DNA of 40,510 bases from Bacteroidetes bacterium HGW-Bacteroidetes-6 (GCA_002842495.1 PHDB01000032.1:1-40510); one strand, 5' to 3'; positions 23,859 to 32,485 are shown, counted from the first letter of the stretch. The notes: a model not told the origin generated them from the letters alone. Made by a program: numbers and translations.

Positions 23859-25265
23859 TTAAATACGCTTTAAAAGTACAATATTCTCAACATGAAAAGT
23901 CTGCGGAAACATGTCGAATGGCTGGATCTCCACAACTTGATATTTTTCTTTCAGTAATGCAATATCCCGGGCTTGCGTTGCCGGATTACAGCTGACATAA
24001 ATCAATTTTTCCGGCTCTGTATTTAAAATCTGTTGAATGACTTCAGGGTGCATGCCCGAACGTGGAGGGTCTGACACTATAATATCGGGTCGACCATTCT
24101 GCGCAAAAAAAGTGTCATTCAAAGTTTTGGCAATGTCGCCACAGTAAAAAACAGCATTCTCTATTTGATTGCCAACAGCATTTTCTTTGGCATTCGCAAT
24201 TGCTTGAGGAACATATTCAATGCCTACAACTTTTCCGGCTGTTGGAGCCAGAAACAAAGCAATGGTTCCGGTACCGGTGTACAAATCGTAAACGGTTTCG
24301 TTGCCTTGTAAATCGGCCATGCGCCGTACAGTCCTGTACATCTCAAGTGCCTGCGGAACATTCACCTGATAAAACGACAACGGACTCACGCTGAATTGCA
24401 AATGTTCCATGCTTTCCATGAAATGATCGGGCCCGGCAAAAACTTCGTACTCCAGATTGTCCATCGAGTCGTTGTGCTTGGTGTTGATGATGTAAATCCA
24501 CGAAGTTACGTCGGGCAACTTTTGCTGCAAAGCTCCCATGTATTGGCTGATTAACTCCGGGTTTTCGTATCCAAAAACCAACGTAACCATCCACTTGCCG
24601 GCAGAGCTGTTTCGTGTCATTAAATTGCGCAAAAATCCGCTGTGGTCGTGACGGTTGTAAAATTCCAGATTTTGTTCTCTGGCAACCGCAAGTGCCGTGT
24701 TCCTGATTTCGTTTATATAATCGCCTTGCAAATAGCAGGTTTCGACGCTGAATATTTTGTCGAACCGTCCGGGTAAATGAAATCCGAGACCTCTGTAATC
24801 GGTGTCTTCGGTTTTTTGTTCATTATCGGGAAGCCAGCGACGATCGGTGAACGAAAACTCAAGCTTGTTGCGATAGTGAAGCTGCGCAGGCGATGGTTTA
24901 ATTGCATTTATTTTGTCAATCTCAACTCCGCCAATACGTTCCAGATTGTCCGAAACCTGTTTTTGCTTCATGCTCAATTGTGCATCGTAGCTCATATGTT
25001 GCCATTTGCAACCACCACAAAGTGTAAAATGCTTGCAAGTGGGTTCAACACGCGACTCTCCCTTTTGATGAAGTTCGCGGACAAATCCCTCTGAGTATCT
25101 TTTCTTGCTGCGAACCAACATCACATCGGCAATATCGCCGGGAACGGTGAATGGAACAAAAACAACTTTTCCTTCATGTCGGCCAATGCAAACTCCTTCG
25201 GCTGCAGTTTCAACTATTTCGAGTTTTTCGATGAGGGTTCCGTAAACTTTTCGTGATGAGGACAT
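23859..25265 (-). CDS. rlmD: 23S rRNA (uracil-5-)-methyltransferase, RlmD/RumA type
   Basis: This SAM-dependent enzyme methylates C5 of a uridine in 23S rRNA (U1939 in E. coli). An N-terminal TRAM domain (about 8-66) is followed by the [4Fe-4S] cysteines CKHFTLCGGC (C77, C83, C86) with the fourth at C177. The Rossmann methyltransferase has VYDLYTGTGTIALFLA, SDPPRSGMHP and the catalytic cysteine in YVSCNPATQARD (C426). At 468 residues it is a normal length. The RlmD/RlmCD/TrmA-like distinction rests on similarity only. It starts 12 bases after cdaA on the same strand and is probably cotranscribed with it. Confidence 0.92.
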   Translation of the reverse strand: MSSSRKVYGTLIEKLEIVETAAEGVCIGRHEGKVVFVPFTVPGDIADVMLVRSKKRYSEGFVRELHQKGESRVEPTCKHFTLCGGCKWQHMSYDAQLSMKQKQVSDNLERIGGVEIDKINAIKPSPAQLHYRNKLEFSFTDRRWLPDNEQKTEDTDYRGLGFHLPGRFDKIFSVETCYLQGDYINEIRNTALAVAREQNLEFYNRHDHSGFLRNLMTRNSSAGKWMVTLVFGYENPELISQYMGALQQKLPDVTSWIYIINTKHNDSMDNLEYEVFAGPDHFMESMEHLQFSVSPLSFYQVNVPQALEMYRTVRRMADLQGNETVYDLYTGTGTIALFLAPTAGKVVGIEYVPQAIANAKENAVGNQIENAVFYCGDIAKTLNDTFFAQNGRPDIIVSDPPRSGMHPEVIQQILNTEPEKLIYVSCNPATQARDIALLKEKYQVVEIQPFDMFPQTFHVENIVLLKRI

Positions 25266-25277
25266 GAAATAAGGCTT

Positions 25278-26069
25278 TTATGCGAAGTTGAATTTGAGTT
25301 GGGTTACCAGTGTGTTGCGGTCGATGTTGCGTTGCATCACTCCACGCTCAACGTAAGTGATTTGCCCTGTTTGCTCCGAAACTACCAGTGCGATTGCATC
25401 GCTTGATTCGGTAATTCCAAGTGCCGAACGATGACGCAATCCCAAGTCATCGTCAAGATTGGTTCGGGTAGAAACAGGCAAGATGCATCGGGCTGCAACA
25501 ATCTGATTGCGGGTAATGATAAGTGCACCATCGTGCAAAGGTGAGTTTTTAAAAAAGATGGTTTTAATCAAATCTTTCTGTACCTGCGATTGAAAGTTGC
25601 TCCCGGTCAGGATAACTTCTTTGAGTTCGTTTTTGCCGGTAAGAATAATCAGAGCTCCGGTGAGCGTTTCGGACATTTCAAAACAAGCGTCGGCTACTTC
25701 GTCAATATTGAGCGATCGACGACTCAGGTCGTTGACACGCCAAAACAAAAATCGCCGATGGTTGCCGGTAAGTATTCCACCCTGTGAACCCAGCAGTAAA
25801 AGAAATTTTCGGATTTCCTGCTGAAACACAATGATGAGAGCAATCACCCCCACGCTAATGAATTGACCTATAATTTCACTCAGCAAATCCATGCCACTCA
25901 GATCGACCAGTTTCCACAGAATGTAAATGGTGGTGATTCCAATAACCACATTTACAGCTGGCGTTCCCCGAATAAGCATGTATAGCTCATACAGCAAATA
26001 AGCCACAACAACAATGTCAACCACGTCTATCAGCCGGAAATGCAAAAGTTCGTTCAGAAAAAGAAGCAT
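25278..26069 (-). CDS. cdaA: Diadenylate cyclase CdaA
   Basis: This membrane enzyme condenses two ATP to cyclic di-AMP. Of 263 residues, the first ~90 hold three membrane helices (about 11-30, 37-55 and 68-88), followed by the DAC (DisA_N) domain with the two catalytic motifs HDGAL (D180-G-A) and LRHRSALG (R212-H-R). DDDLGLRHRSA and ITYVERG are typical. The ATG at 26069 is chosen because the upstream in-frame TTG at 26087 lies inside the promoter box. c-di-AMP usually controls K+ and osmolyte transport and cell-wall balance. The CASTOR-like channel and the YbbR-like protein nearby may be functionally related, which is inference. Confidence 0.94.
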   Translation of the reverse strand: MLLFLNELLHFRLIDVVDIVVVAYLLYELYMLIRGTPAVNVVIGITTIYILWKLVDLSGMDLLSEIIGQFISVGVIALIIVFQQEIRKFLLLLGSQGGILTGNHRRFLFWRVNDLSRRSLNIDEVADACFEMSETLTGALIILTGKNELKEVILTGSNFQSQVQKDLIKTIFFKNSPLHDGALIITRNQIVAARCILPVSTRTNLDDDLGLRHRSALGITESSDAIALVVSEQTGQITYVERGVMQRNIDRNTLVTQLKFNFA

Positions 26070-26084
26070 GCAAACGATTTTGTG

Positions 26085-26092
26085 CAAAAATA
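26085..26092 (-). promoter_or_regulatory. -7 box of the cdaA-rlmD operon
   Basis: TATTTTTG followed by CAC on the minus strand (CAAAAATA on the plus strand) lies 15 bases before the ATG at 26069. Confidence 0.55.
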
Positions 26093-26198
26093 CGAAATTA
26101 ATGTTGGAGTAAGTTTACATATTACTTGCAGGAGCTGATATTCAGGGGTTCTAAACAGAGGCTATTTATCAATTAATGGGTAGAATTGAAAAGAGCTT

Positions 26199-26912
26199 TC
26201 ATGCCCTATCGTACAACCACCTTGGAATCAATCTGAAAACGAAAGCTGCAATGCGCCAGCGTTTGGTGACGTAGGCAACTTTTCTTTTTCTGCGGATGGC
26301 TCCGAAAATCTGCCTGCTTGCTTTTTCGACGGAAGCAACCCAGAAAATCCCGGCTCCTTGCGCCATGGCGGTATCGACAAAACCTGGCCTGATGTCGGTT
26401 ACAAACACCGATGTTTTCAGTTTCCCGGCTTTCTGACGAAGACCTTCAAGAAAATTGATCTGGTAGGCTTTTGTGGCACCATACGATGGAGCGAAACGAC
26501 TTCCGCGCAATCCGGCAACCGAACTGATGGCTACCAGATGTCCCGACTTTTGTTGTTCGAAATACTTGAAAATATGAACCACAATACTGGTCCAGCCCAT
26601 AACATTGGTTTGGGGTGTGCGCATTTCGATGTCGTACTCAAGTGTCGGATTCATGTTGCCAATGCCTGAACTCAGAATCAGCAGGTCAAGTCCGCCCAGC
26701 ACTGCAATCAGCTCGTTCAGTCCGGTTATGGTTGCTTCGCAATCGTTTATGTCCATTGTTTTTATCAAAACCGATGGATGCTCTTTTTGAAGCTCTTCGA
26801 GCATGTCGATCCGACGGCCAGTGGCTGCAACAGCATAACCTTTTTCAACAAGAAGCGAAGTCAATCCTCGTCCGATTCCCGATGTAGCGCCTATAATGAT
26901 TGCTTTTGTCAT
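26199..26912 (-). CDS. Short-chain dehydrogenase/reductase (SDR) family oxidoreductase
   Basis: This NAD(P)-dependent oxidoreductase of 237 residues has a classical SDR Rossmann fold. The cofactor loop is GATSGIG (8-14), ATGRR follows at about 30-34 (two arginines suggest NADPH), DIND is at about 54-57 and SSGIGN replaces the usual NAG motif. The catalytic triad is S131 in AISSVAG, Y144 and K148 in SYGATK. A hydrophobic stretch near the C-terminus (IAAFVFRLIPRWLYDRA) resembles YqjQ/DltE-like SDRs that touch the membrane. The substrate is unknown. It has its own promoter and stands at the left border of the accessory region. Confidence 0.9.
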   Translation of the reverse strand: MTKAIIIGATSGIGRGLTSLLVEKGYAVAATGRRIDMLEELQKEHPSVLIKTMDINDCEATITGLNELIAVLGGLDLLILSSGIGNMNPTLEYDIEMRTPQTNVMGWTSIVVHIFKYFEQQKSGHLVAISSVAGLRGSRFAPSYGATKAYQINFLEGLRQKAGKLKTSVFVTDIRPGFVDTAMAQGAGIFWVASVEKASRQIFGAIRRKRKVAYVTKRWRIAAFVFRLIPRWLYDRA

Positions 26913-26937
26913 AATCTGGTGGATGGCTTGCGAAAAG

Positions 26938-26945
26938 CAAAATTA
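26938..26945 (-). promoter_or_regulatory. -7 box of the SDR gene
   Basis: TAATTTTG on the minus strand (CAAAATTA on the plus strand) lies 25 bases before the ATG at 26912. Confidence 0.5.
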
Positions 26946-27110
26946 ATTAAAACGAGCAGTTTTTTGATTTCGATTTATGGGCTTAAAATACATAATGAGA
27001 TTTTTGTGGGCTGCAGAAAGCCGAAGATTATTGGTTTTGGGGGCATTTGGTGATAGAATTTGTTTTGGCTAAGATAGGAGTTTTTTGGAATGATGGGGTG
27101 GAAGAGGATT

Positions 27111-27241
27111 TTAGCGGTTTGCGGCTACTCGATGGTGGCGAATACGAAGCACTAAACTTTCTGCAAGCACTGCACTTGATATGGAGCATAACAGTTCAAT
27201 TTACTATTGAATCGCCACTTTCGCTAAGCCAATATTAGCGG
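27111..27241. repeat. Imperfect palindromic element downstream of the HEPN-like gene
   Basis: The 19-base arms at 27123-27141 and 27212-27230 are inverted with 14 of 19 positions paired, including the perfect block GTGGCGA/TCGCCAC. A direct TTAGCGG stands on each side (27111-27117 and 27235-27241). The element begins 6 bases past the HEPN-like stop codon. Apart from this and the SDR promoter, the gap 26913-27247 holds nothing that I can support. Confidence 0.5.
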
Positions 27242-27247
27242 CAGTTT

Positions 27248-27832
27248 TTATAGCCCAATTACTCTGTTCCAATCAGCAATATACATGTAAACTCGTTGAT
27301 ATTCTGAAGGAAGCAATGCTCTATTGTGAGCAATGAAATTTCTAACTTTTTCAAGTTCTTCCATTCTCTGCTTTAGCCAATGTTGTGATGGAATTACGTT
27401 ATTAAAGTATGTCCATTTTTCAATTATGATTGAAGTAAGCATACCGAAGTCAACGAAACCTAATAAGTCGCTTTTTTCTCCCTCAAGCCAAGAATCTTTC
27501 AATGCAGTTTCCTGTCTACCCTCTGCGTGAGTTTTCATTTTTGGTGGAAGTTTTGTCCACCAGTCAATTCCATCTTTTTCAGTTAGAGTTTCACGGATAT
27601 ATTCTCGTATTTCGTTTTCAAAGCAATGCAGAACTGCATAAAGTCTTGACATTTCTAATGCTTGATTTCTCCTAACAATACTAAATGGCGCTAAAGATTC
27701 CGCCAATAACTGTTCTTCCGCATATGTTGAATCTGCACCGATTTGTATGCCAGCGCGTTGAAACCTTGTCGCCTCGGATTCAAACATTAGTCCTCTAAAG
27801 AGAAAATCTCGGATGTCTTTTTTCTTATTCAA
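27248..27832 (-). CDS. HEPN-like protein (Swt1-type HEPN suspected)
   Basis: The 194-residue all-helical protein has, near its end, VRNFIAHNR with R164 and H169, an exact R-x4-H motif as in HEPN ribonucleases. Before it come a helix with FENEIREYIRETL (about 71-83), WWTKLP and a long helix SQHWLKQRMEELEKVRNF. This order resembles the Swt1-type HEPN domain. HEPN proteins often act as RNA-cutting toxins in anti-phage systems; activity here is inferred from the motif. The TTG at 27832 overlaps the end of the DUF5343 gene by 8 bases. An ATG at 27787 with an AGAGGA sequence upstream is an alternative start that would remove 15 residues. Confidence 0.7.
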   Translation of the reverse strand: MNKKKDIRDFLFRGLMFESEATRFQRAGIQIGADSTYAEEQLLAESLAPFSIVRRNQALEMSRLYAVLHCFENEIREYIRETLTEKDGIDWWTKLPPKMKTHAEGRQETALKDSWLEGEKSDLLGFVDFGMLTSIIIEKWTYFNNVIPSQHWLKQRMEELEKVRNFIAHNRALLPSEYQRVYMYIADWNRVIGL

Positions 27833-28448
27833 TTAGGTGGTCTTTAAGTGATTTGAAAATTGCGTTATAGACTTCAATGTCTTTGGTTGCAGGAAGGTGA
27901 ATTTGGATATTGTAGTGTAAACCAACTGTCCCATGTCCCTTTTCTTTAAACTGTTTTTCTAAATCGTCATCAACCGGTGGCTTGTCAACTGGCGGTTTCG
28001 GATTACTTGGTTTAGCAGCTGTGTCGTCACCAGAAAAATCTGCTAAGTCAAGTAATGAATAAAAGGTCTTTGCCATTAAAGAAGCTACGACATCACTTGC
28101 GTTATGAAAACTTTTGAATTTGCCTTCAATAAGTGGTCTGTCTGCCGCTGTTGGATTTGCTTTAATTAGAAAAATGTCAGAGTATGCTTCTTTAATTGCT
28201 TTACCCATTACCTTTTTTGACATTGAATGATTTCTATAGTCGTGGTAACGTGGTGTAGGTGTTCCGTCTGCTGACAGGAAACCAAGAGATTTTAAGAGCG
28301 GAATGAACGCCCGATGGTTTGTTGATGCAAACCCCATGTCCTTCAACAACTGATTGGTGAATTTTGGAGGAGCTTGTGCGTCTCTTATTCTGCCAAAGAA
28401 GTCTGCTAATAGTCCGAATGCTTGAGTGTAAGTAGTTGGTAAAGCCAT
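27825..28448 (-). CDS. DUF5343 domain protein
   Basis: The 207-residue protein begins MALPTTYTQAFGLLADFF and contains APPKFTNQLLKDMGF, RAFIPLLKSLGFLSADGTPTPRYHDYR and VMGKAIKEAYSDIF, which are DUF5343 features and read like a winged-helix domain (about 1-120). A proline-rich linker (PSNPKPPVDKPPVDDD, about 150-165) joins a short C-terminal alpha/beta segment with HYNIQIHLPATKDIEVYNAIFKSL. The function is not established. The ATG at 28448 is preferred to an in-frame codon 33 bases upstream because it opens the conserved domain. The overlap with the HEPN-like gene points to a two-gene module, with this protein possibly acting as regulator or antitoxin. Confidence 0.83.
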   Translation of the reverse strand: MALPTTYTQAFGLLADFFGRIRDAQAPPKFTNQLLKDMGFASTNHRAFIPLLKSLGFLSADGTPTPRYHDYRNHSMSKKVMGKAIKEAYSDIFLIKANPTAADRPLIEGKFKSFHNASDVVASLMAKTFYSLLDLADFSGDDTAAKPSNPKPPVDKPPVDDDLEKQFKEKGHGTVGLHYNIQIHLPATKDIEVYNAIFKSLKDHLIE

Positions 28449-28510
28449 ATGTCTAATTTTTTCGTTTTTATTTATTGTCAATGTGTCTGCCTTGTCGTGT
28501 AGGTGAATTT

Positions 28511-28643
28511 CTGCTAACGGGTGAGGCTTTATGCAGTAGGCGATTGCGGGCTACTTTCTTGTCCAATGACATCGAAGTTTGAACGGGACAGGACGGTTGC
28601 TACCACTGAAACCCTTATTGCATATAGCCGCCTTTGTTGGCAG
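28511..28643. repeat. 133-bp attC-like imperfect palindrome
   Basis: CTGCTAAC (28511-28518) pairs with GTTGGCAG (28636-28643) at 7 of 8 positions. A 6-base unpaired stretch follows on each side, then GGCTTTATGCAGTA (28525-28538) pairs with TATTGCATATAGCC (28616-28629) at 12 of 14. TGTCC/GGACA pair further in (28560-28564 with 28586-28590). It starts 8 bases past the stop codon of the STAND gene. Outer core boxes with AAC/GTT, symmetric spacers and inner boxes recall integron attC sites, but the outer heptamers do not fit RYYYAAC/GTTRRRY fully. Confidence 0.55.
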
Positions 28644-28651
28644 CTGCCCTA

Positions 28652-31600
28652 TTATTCTCGTTTTACTTGTGAAGTTGCATCTATCATTCTTTGTTGTTCC
28701 ATTTTTATTCCCAACATCGCACATAGTTTTTGTTTGTCTTTCAATGATGTGTTGAAAACATATAAATAGTTGATTACAAGATTCCTTAAAACTATATTAG
28801 CTAAATAATTTTTATCGGTATCTTTTTTTACTATTTCAAGTTCATTCCATGGGAAAATTTTATTGTGGTCAAGTTTAATTGATGTGTCAATTAATTTCAC
28901 AGAGTTGAAGTTATGGGTTGTGAGAATATCTTCGAATGTCCCTGCTAAATTCTCGTAACCTATGGCGTTTGTAACACGCTTAACAATTCCAAAAACGGAT
29001 AAAGAACAAAGATTGAAAATAAAGTTTTTTGATGCTCTATCTATATCTTCTTTAGAGATATTTTTGTTAAGGTTTTTTTTGCGATAAATATGTTTTAAAT
29101 ACTCAACAAGCATTTCCGTATCTTGACCAACTAAACTGAAATGGAATCCAAGTGTTCTTAATCCTAACATATAGGTTTCTTCTGCTAATTCATATTTTTG
29201 TTTAGCTTTGAGTTCTCCCCAGTATTTTTTCGTTACTTGACCAACAATTTCAATTGTTTTTATGGCTTTTATCATTGTGGAAAGCAAATCAAGCGATGAA
29301 ATATCTTCCTCGATATCATAATCATACACATCACGCAAAGCGTCAAACTGTTTTTCTTGTTCATCAAGTTCTTCTTCTTCCTGTAATTCTTCTTGTTTAA
29401 TGGTTTCAACATCAATTGGCTTGTAAACTTGTTCAGGAAGCTGCTTAATCATATCGTTTATAAAGGCAACATCGTCTTCAAGTTTTAAAGGTTGGTATTC
29501 TTTGAATAGTTCCTTAGAATTTTTAAGCAACTGATTTAATACAAACTGGTCTTTAGAAAGATGTGTAAGAAACATCACAACACTTGCAAACTCATCTCTA
29601 TGAACACGCTGACAAAGTAATTCTATTTTATGCCTAATATTTTCGTCCGAAATATTGATAGCTAAATATCTTGCAACAAAGAAATAGTAAACATATTTGT
29701 ATGTAATTGCAACAGTATCATCGTCTAATCTTATTAGCTTTGAGTTTAACAATGTATCAAGAACCACTTTAGGGCTGATGTCAATTTTGTAATCAATGCA
29801 ATATTGGTTATGAAACTTAATGAAGTCATTAATATACAATGGTTGCATTCGTATCTTCTCTGTAAAGAGAAAATACGAATAGTCAGTAATATAATTGTAG
29901 TATAAACTAATGTCTTCCTTGTTTTTTACAGCTTTGTTTAGTGCGTCATTGATTAGAAGTTCATAGTAGAAACCATGGATGCTATACTCCGGCTTCTGAG
30001 CAGTAGAAGCTTCTTTAGCCTGCAGGATAGTTAATAAATAAATAGGATAAGATGGAACAAAACTTTTACCAATTATTGATTCAATGTGTCTTTCTGTTTC
30101 GTTATTTAAACGAATTAGTTCGTTTGGTTCAAGTTGGTCACTTCCTATACCGTTCCATTTTTTTATCAATTCATAACGCAATGTAGGACCAAACTCTATT
30201 ATCTGATAGCGATGAAAATCCTCTAAAATATTTCTTGCAATTCCCGTTTTTGAAGTATATGTTTCAAACTGCATTAGGTCGTTGCCAGTAAGAAATAAAT
30301 TTTGGTAGGTCTTGTTAAGGTTTGAAATTAGGTTTGCCTTAAATTTTGAATCTGTGAATCTAATTTTGTGAAAATCATCTATGATAATAACAATTCTGTC
30401 GGGGTCAAATTCATCAAGATTACCCTCATATATTTCATTGTATTGGTTTTTAAATTCTCTTTGAATTATCTTTTTTATTTTATCTACATGAATGTCTTTT
30501 ATTTCATTTCCTGAAAGAAGAACAGGAATATATCCCTGCTCATAATATTTATCATACCACCACTTAACAAGAGTAGTCTTTCCACTTGTTTCAGCACCAT
30601 AAATTACAACCTTAATCGAGTCACCTAATTTCTTTACTAAAGCCTTGTCCGCGTTTACAATAGTTTCTATTTTTTCTTTCGCGTTTTCACCAAGACTTAT
30701 TATTTTTAGATTTGGAGAAACGTATAAATCTTTCAATGTAAGGTCATCGTCTGCTCGGCTATGAGTAAAAGATGCTCCTGCATTCCCAATTCTTTCTGAA
30801 TATTTAGGTTTTAATGAGGTTCTCCAATGGTATACCGATTTGTCAGCTTTTGATGTCTTAATATGAATTTCATCTTCTGCCTTTTTAATTTCAATAATTT
30901 CTAAACCGTCAATCTTTTTTAATTCGGATTGAAGTTCAGTTGAAAGGTCTTTACTTGTTTCAAAGTAAATTTTTATTGAACTTTTCTCAACTTTTTTGAT
31001 AGTTACATTTAAGTCTTTGCATATTGTTTTTAGATGTACTTCAATGGCCTCAAAACGCTCTCTATTTAATTCGTCAAATTTCCCGTCCAACACGACCGTA
31101 TAAGTCGTATTAGCATGATAATTTTGGGGTGTTATTGAAGCTCCATTTATTGAAGCTTCTTTGTTGATTTGGAAACTAAACACACCATCTGTCTCGTGAT
31201 TTATGTCTTTGTTTTTAATCCACAAGTGTTGGTCTGACATGTATTTGTAGAAAGTTATTTTGCCAACAAGTGAGTCAGAATCAATTTCTATAATGTTAAA
31301 ACCATTTTGTGTTGTTCGCTTTTCGTAACCCGAACCAGCTGTAACAAAAACTGTCTCACCTGAATTTCCGCTTCTATGTGCAGAATTATTGGATTTGTGT
31401 ACATGACCAGAAAGTATTATATCAGACATTCTTTCAAGTACTGAAAGAGTAGGTTCTTCAAAAGTATGAAAACAATCAAATGGATGATGAACACATGAAA
31501 TTATAATATCCTTATGGCAGTCAATTTTTTCGCTGCAAGCATTTACTTGTCTCAAACCTAATGCCAACTTCTTTTGGTCATCACCGTCATATCCGCAAAA

Positions 31601-32119
31601 TAAAGCACTATTTAACCCAATAATTTTTAATGATATTCCATTTTGTCCAAAAGGAACAGTTGAAACATATTCACCTAAATCGCCAAAAGACGTCTTACCA
31701 CTCATGTATTGTTTTATGAATTCAAAGTATGCTTTTGTCCCACCTTTAATTACATCCATCGCCTGTGGGGTTGTTAAAATATCATTTAATTCGTCTTCCT
31801 TAGTAAACTTGTAATACCAGTTAAAAAACTTTTTTTCAATTTTACATCTGTCAACATCATGGTTGCCAGGGATAATGAAAATTCCTTCAACTCCTATATC
31901 ACAAAATTGGGCAATCTTGTCAATAAACTCTTTGGCTTTTGAATACTCCTCCGCTTTCCCGCTATATGCGATGTCCCCAGTTATAATAATAATATTTGGT
32001 TTTTCTCCCTCTTTACATATGTCCTCAATCTTTTTGGAAAGAGAACTTACTACAACATCTTGAGAGATACCGCTTGCGGTAAAATGTAAATCAGATAAGT
32101 GCAAAATTTTCATTGTCAT
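28652..32119 (-). CDS. Metallophosphoesterase-STAND NTPase fusion, putative defence protein
   Basis: The 1155-residue protein starts with a calcineurin-like phosphoesterase domain (about 3-300) with all metal motifs: SDLH (D10, H12), GDIAYSG (D49), GNHDVD (N86, H87), CVHHPFD (H211/H212) and SGHVH (H239, H241). A small alpha/beta module (about 340-420, VEKSSIKIYF) links to a P-loop ATPase with Walker A GAETSGKTT (508-516) and Walker B RIVIIIDDFHKI (575-586). The helical remainder (about 640-1155) has an acidic stretch near 905-920 and no obvious sensor repeats. Effector, ATPase and sensor order suggests a STAND-type switch that activates a nuclease or phosphodiesterase. ATG codons at 32119 and 32113 are both possible. 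GC content is far below the flanking core genes. Confidence 0.85.
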   Translation of the reverse strand: MTMKILHLSDLHFTASGISQDVVVSSLSKKIEDICKEGEKPNIIIITGDIAYSGKAEEYSKAKEFIDKIAQFCDIGVEGIFIIPGNHDVDRCKIEKKFFNWYYKFTKEDELNDILTTPQAMDVIKGGTKAYFEFIKQYMSGKTSFGDLGEYVSTVPFGQNGISLKIIGLNSALFCGYDGDDQKKLALGLRQVNACSEKIDCHKDIIISCVHHPFDCFHTFEEPTLSVLERMSDIILSGHVHKSNNSAHRSGNSGETVFVTAGSGYEKRTTQNGFNIIEIDSDSLVGKITFYKYMSDQHLWIKNKDINHETDGVFSFQINKEASINGASITPQNYHANTTYTVVLDGKFDELNRERFEAIEVHLKTICKDLNVTIKKVEKSSIKIYFETSKDLSTELQSELKKIDGLEIIEIKKAEDEIHIKTSKADKSVYHWRTSLKPKYSERIGNAGASFTHSRADDDLTLKDLYVSPNLKIISLGENAKEKIETIVNADKALVKKLGDSIKVVIYGAETSGKTTLVKWWYDKYYEQGYIPVLLSGNEIKDIHVDKIKKIIQREFKNQYNEIYEGNLDEFDPDRIVIIIDDFHKIRFTDSKFKANLISNLNKTYQNLFLTGNDLMQFETYTSKTGIARNILEDFHRYQIIEFGPTLRYELIKKWNGIGSDQLEPNELIRLNNETERHIESIIGKSFVPSYPIYLLTILQAKEASTAQKPEYSIHGFYYELLINDALNKAVKNKEDISLYYNYITDYSYFLFTEKIRMQPLYINDFIKFHNQYCIDYKIDISPKVVLDTLLNSKLIRLDDDTVAITYKYVYYFFVARYLAINISDENIRHKIELLCQRVHRDEFASVVMFLTHLSKDQFVLNQLLKNSKELFKEYQPLKLEDDVAFINDMIKQLPEQVYKPIDVETIKQEELQEEEELDEQEKQFDALRDVYDYDIEEDISSLDLLSTMIKAIKTIEIVGQVTKKYWGELKAKQKYELAEETYMLGLRTLGFHFSLVGQDTEMLVEYLKHIYRKKNLNKNISKEDIDRASKNFIFNLCSLSVFGIVKRVTNAIGYENLAGTFEDILTTHNFNSVKLIDTSIKLDHNKIFPWNELEIVKKDTDKNYLANIVLRNLVINYLYVFNTSLKDKQKLCAMLGIKMEQQRMIDATSQVKRE

Positions 32120-32485
32120 ATTTAAAGCAAAATTTTTTAATTTCTGTATTAGTTTTGTTGTGTACTGTCTCGTTCAAAGGGTTGCACACAACTCATTTAT
32201 ATATATACCTCACACCCCCAAAATGTGTACATATCCACCCAATTCGGCATGAATTATACACTTTCTCCTTCCAGCGGGTGTATTCTTCAACTTTCAGTCA
32301 ATCAACACAAATGTAAAGAACATTTTGCAAAAACTAACAATTGTGGAAAAATATTTTAGGTTGAGGAGAGATAATGGGGAATTGGGTGGTTTTTTAATGT
32401 TGCGGCGGTTGTGATATGTTGCGCTGGTTAAGATTTGTCATACAGATTAACACAAGAATAAGTTAATGCGCGTTTTGTGAGTTCA
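32120..32485. other. Gene-free AT-rich gap between the STAND gene and dinD
   Basis: I see no gene here. GTTGTGT (32157-32163) and ACACAAC (32186-32192) form a small inverted repeat 38-73 bases upstream of the STAND start and could be a control site. No good TAnnTTTG box precedes the STAND gene; AAATTTTG on the minus strand near 32127-32134 is the nearest. No palindrome like those behind the other accessory genes follows dinD. Confidence 0.5.

Noticed and set aside
27047..27238. 63-codon open frame in the gap before the HEPN-like gene
   Set aside because: It runs through the palindromic element at 27111-27241, and its product has no family features.
28511..28643. True integron attC site
   Set aside because: The outer heptamers fit RYYYAAC/GTTRRRY only in part and no integrase gene is in the window, so I report it only as attC-like.
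28521..28769. 82-codon open frame across the attC-like palindrome
   Set aside because: It reads through the hairpin and into the antisense of the STAND gene; the palindrome explains the sequence better.
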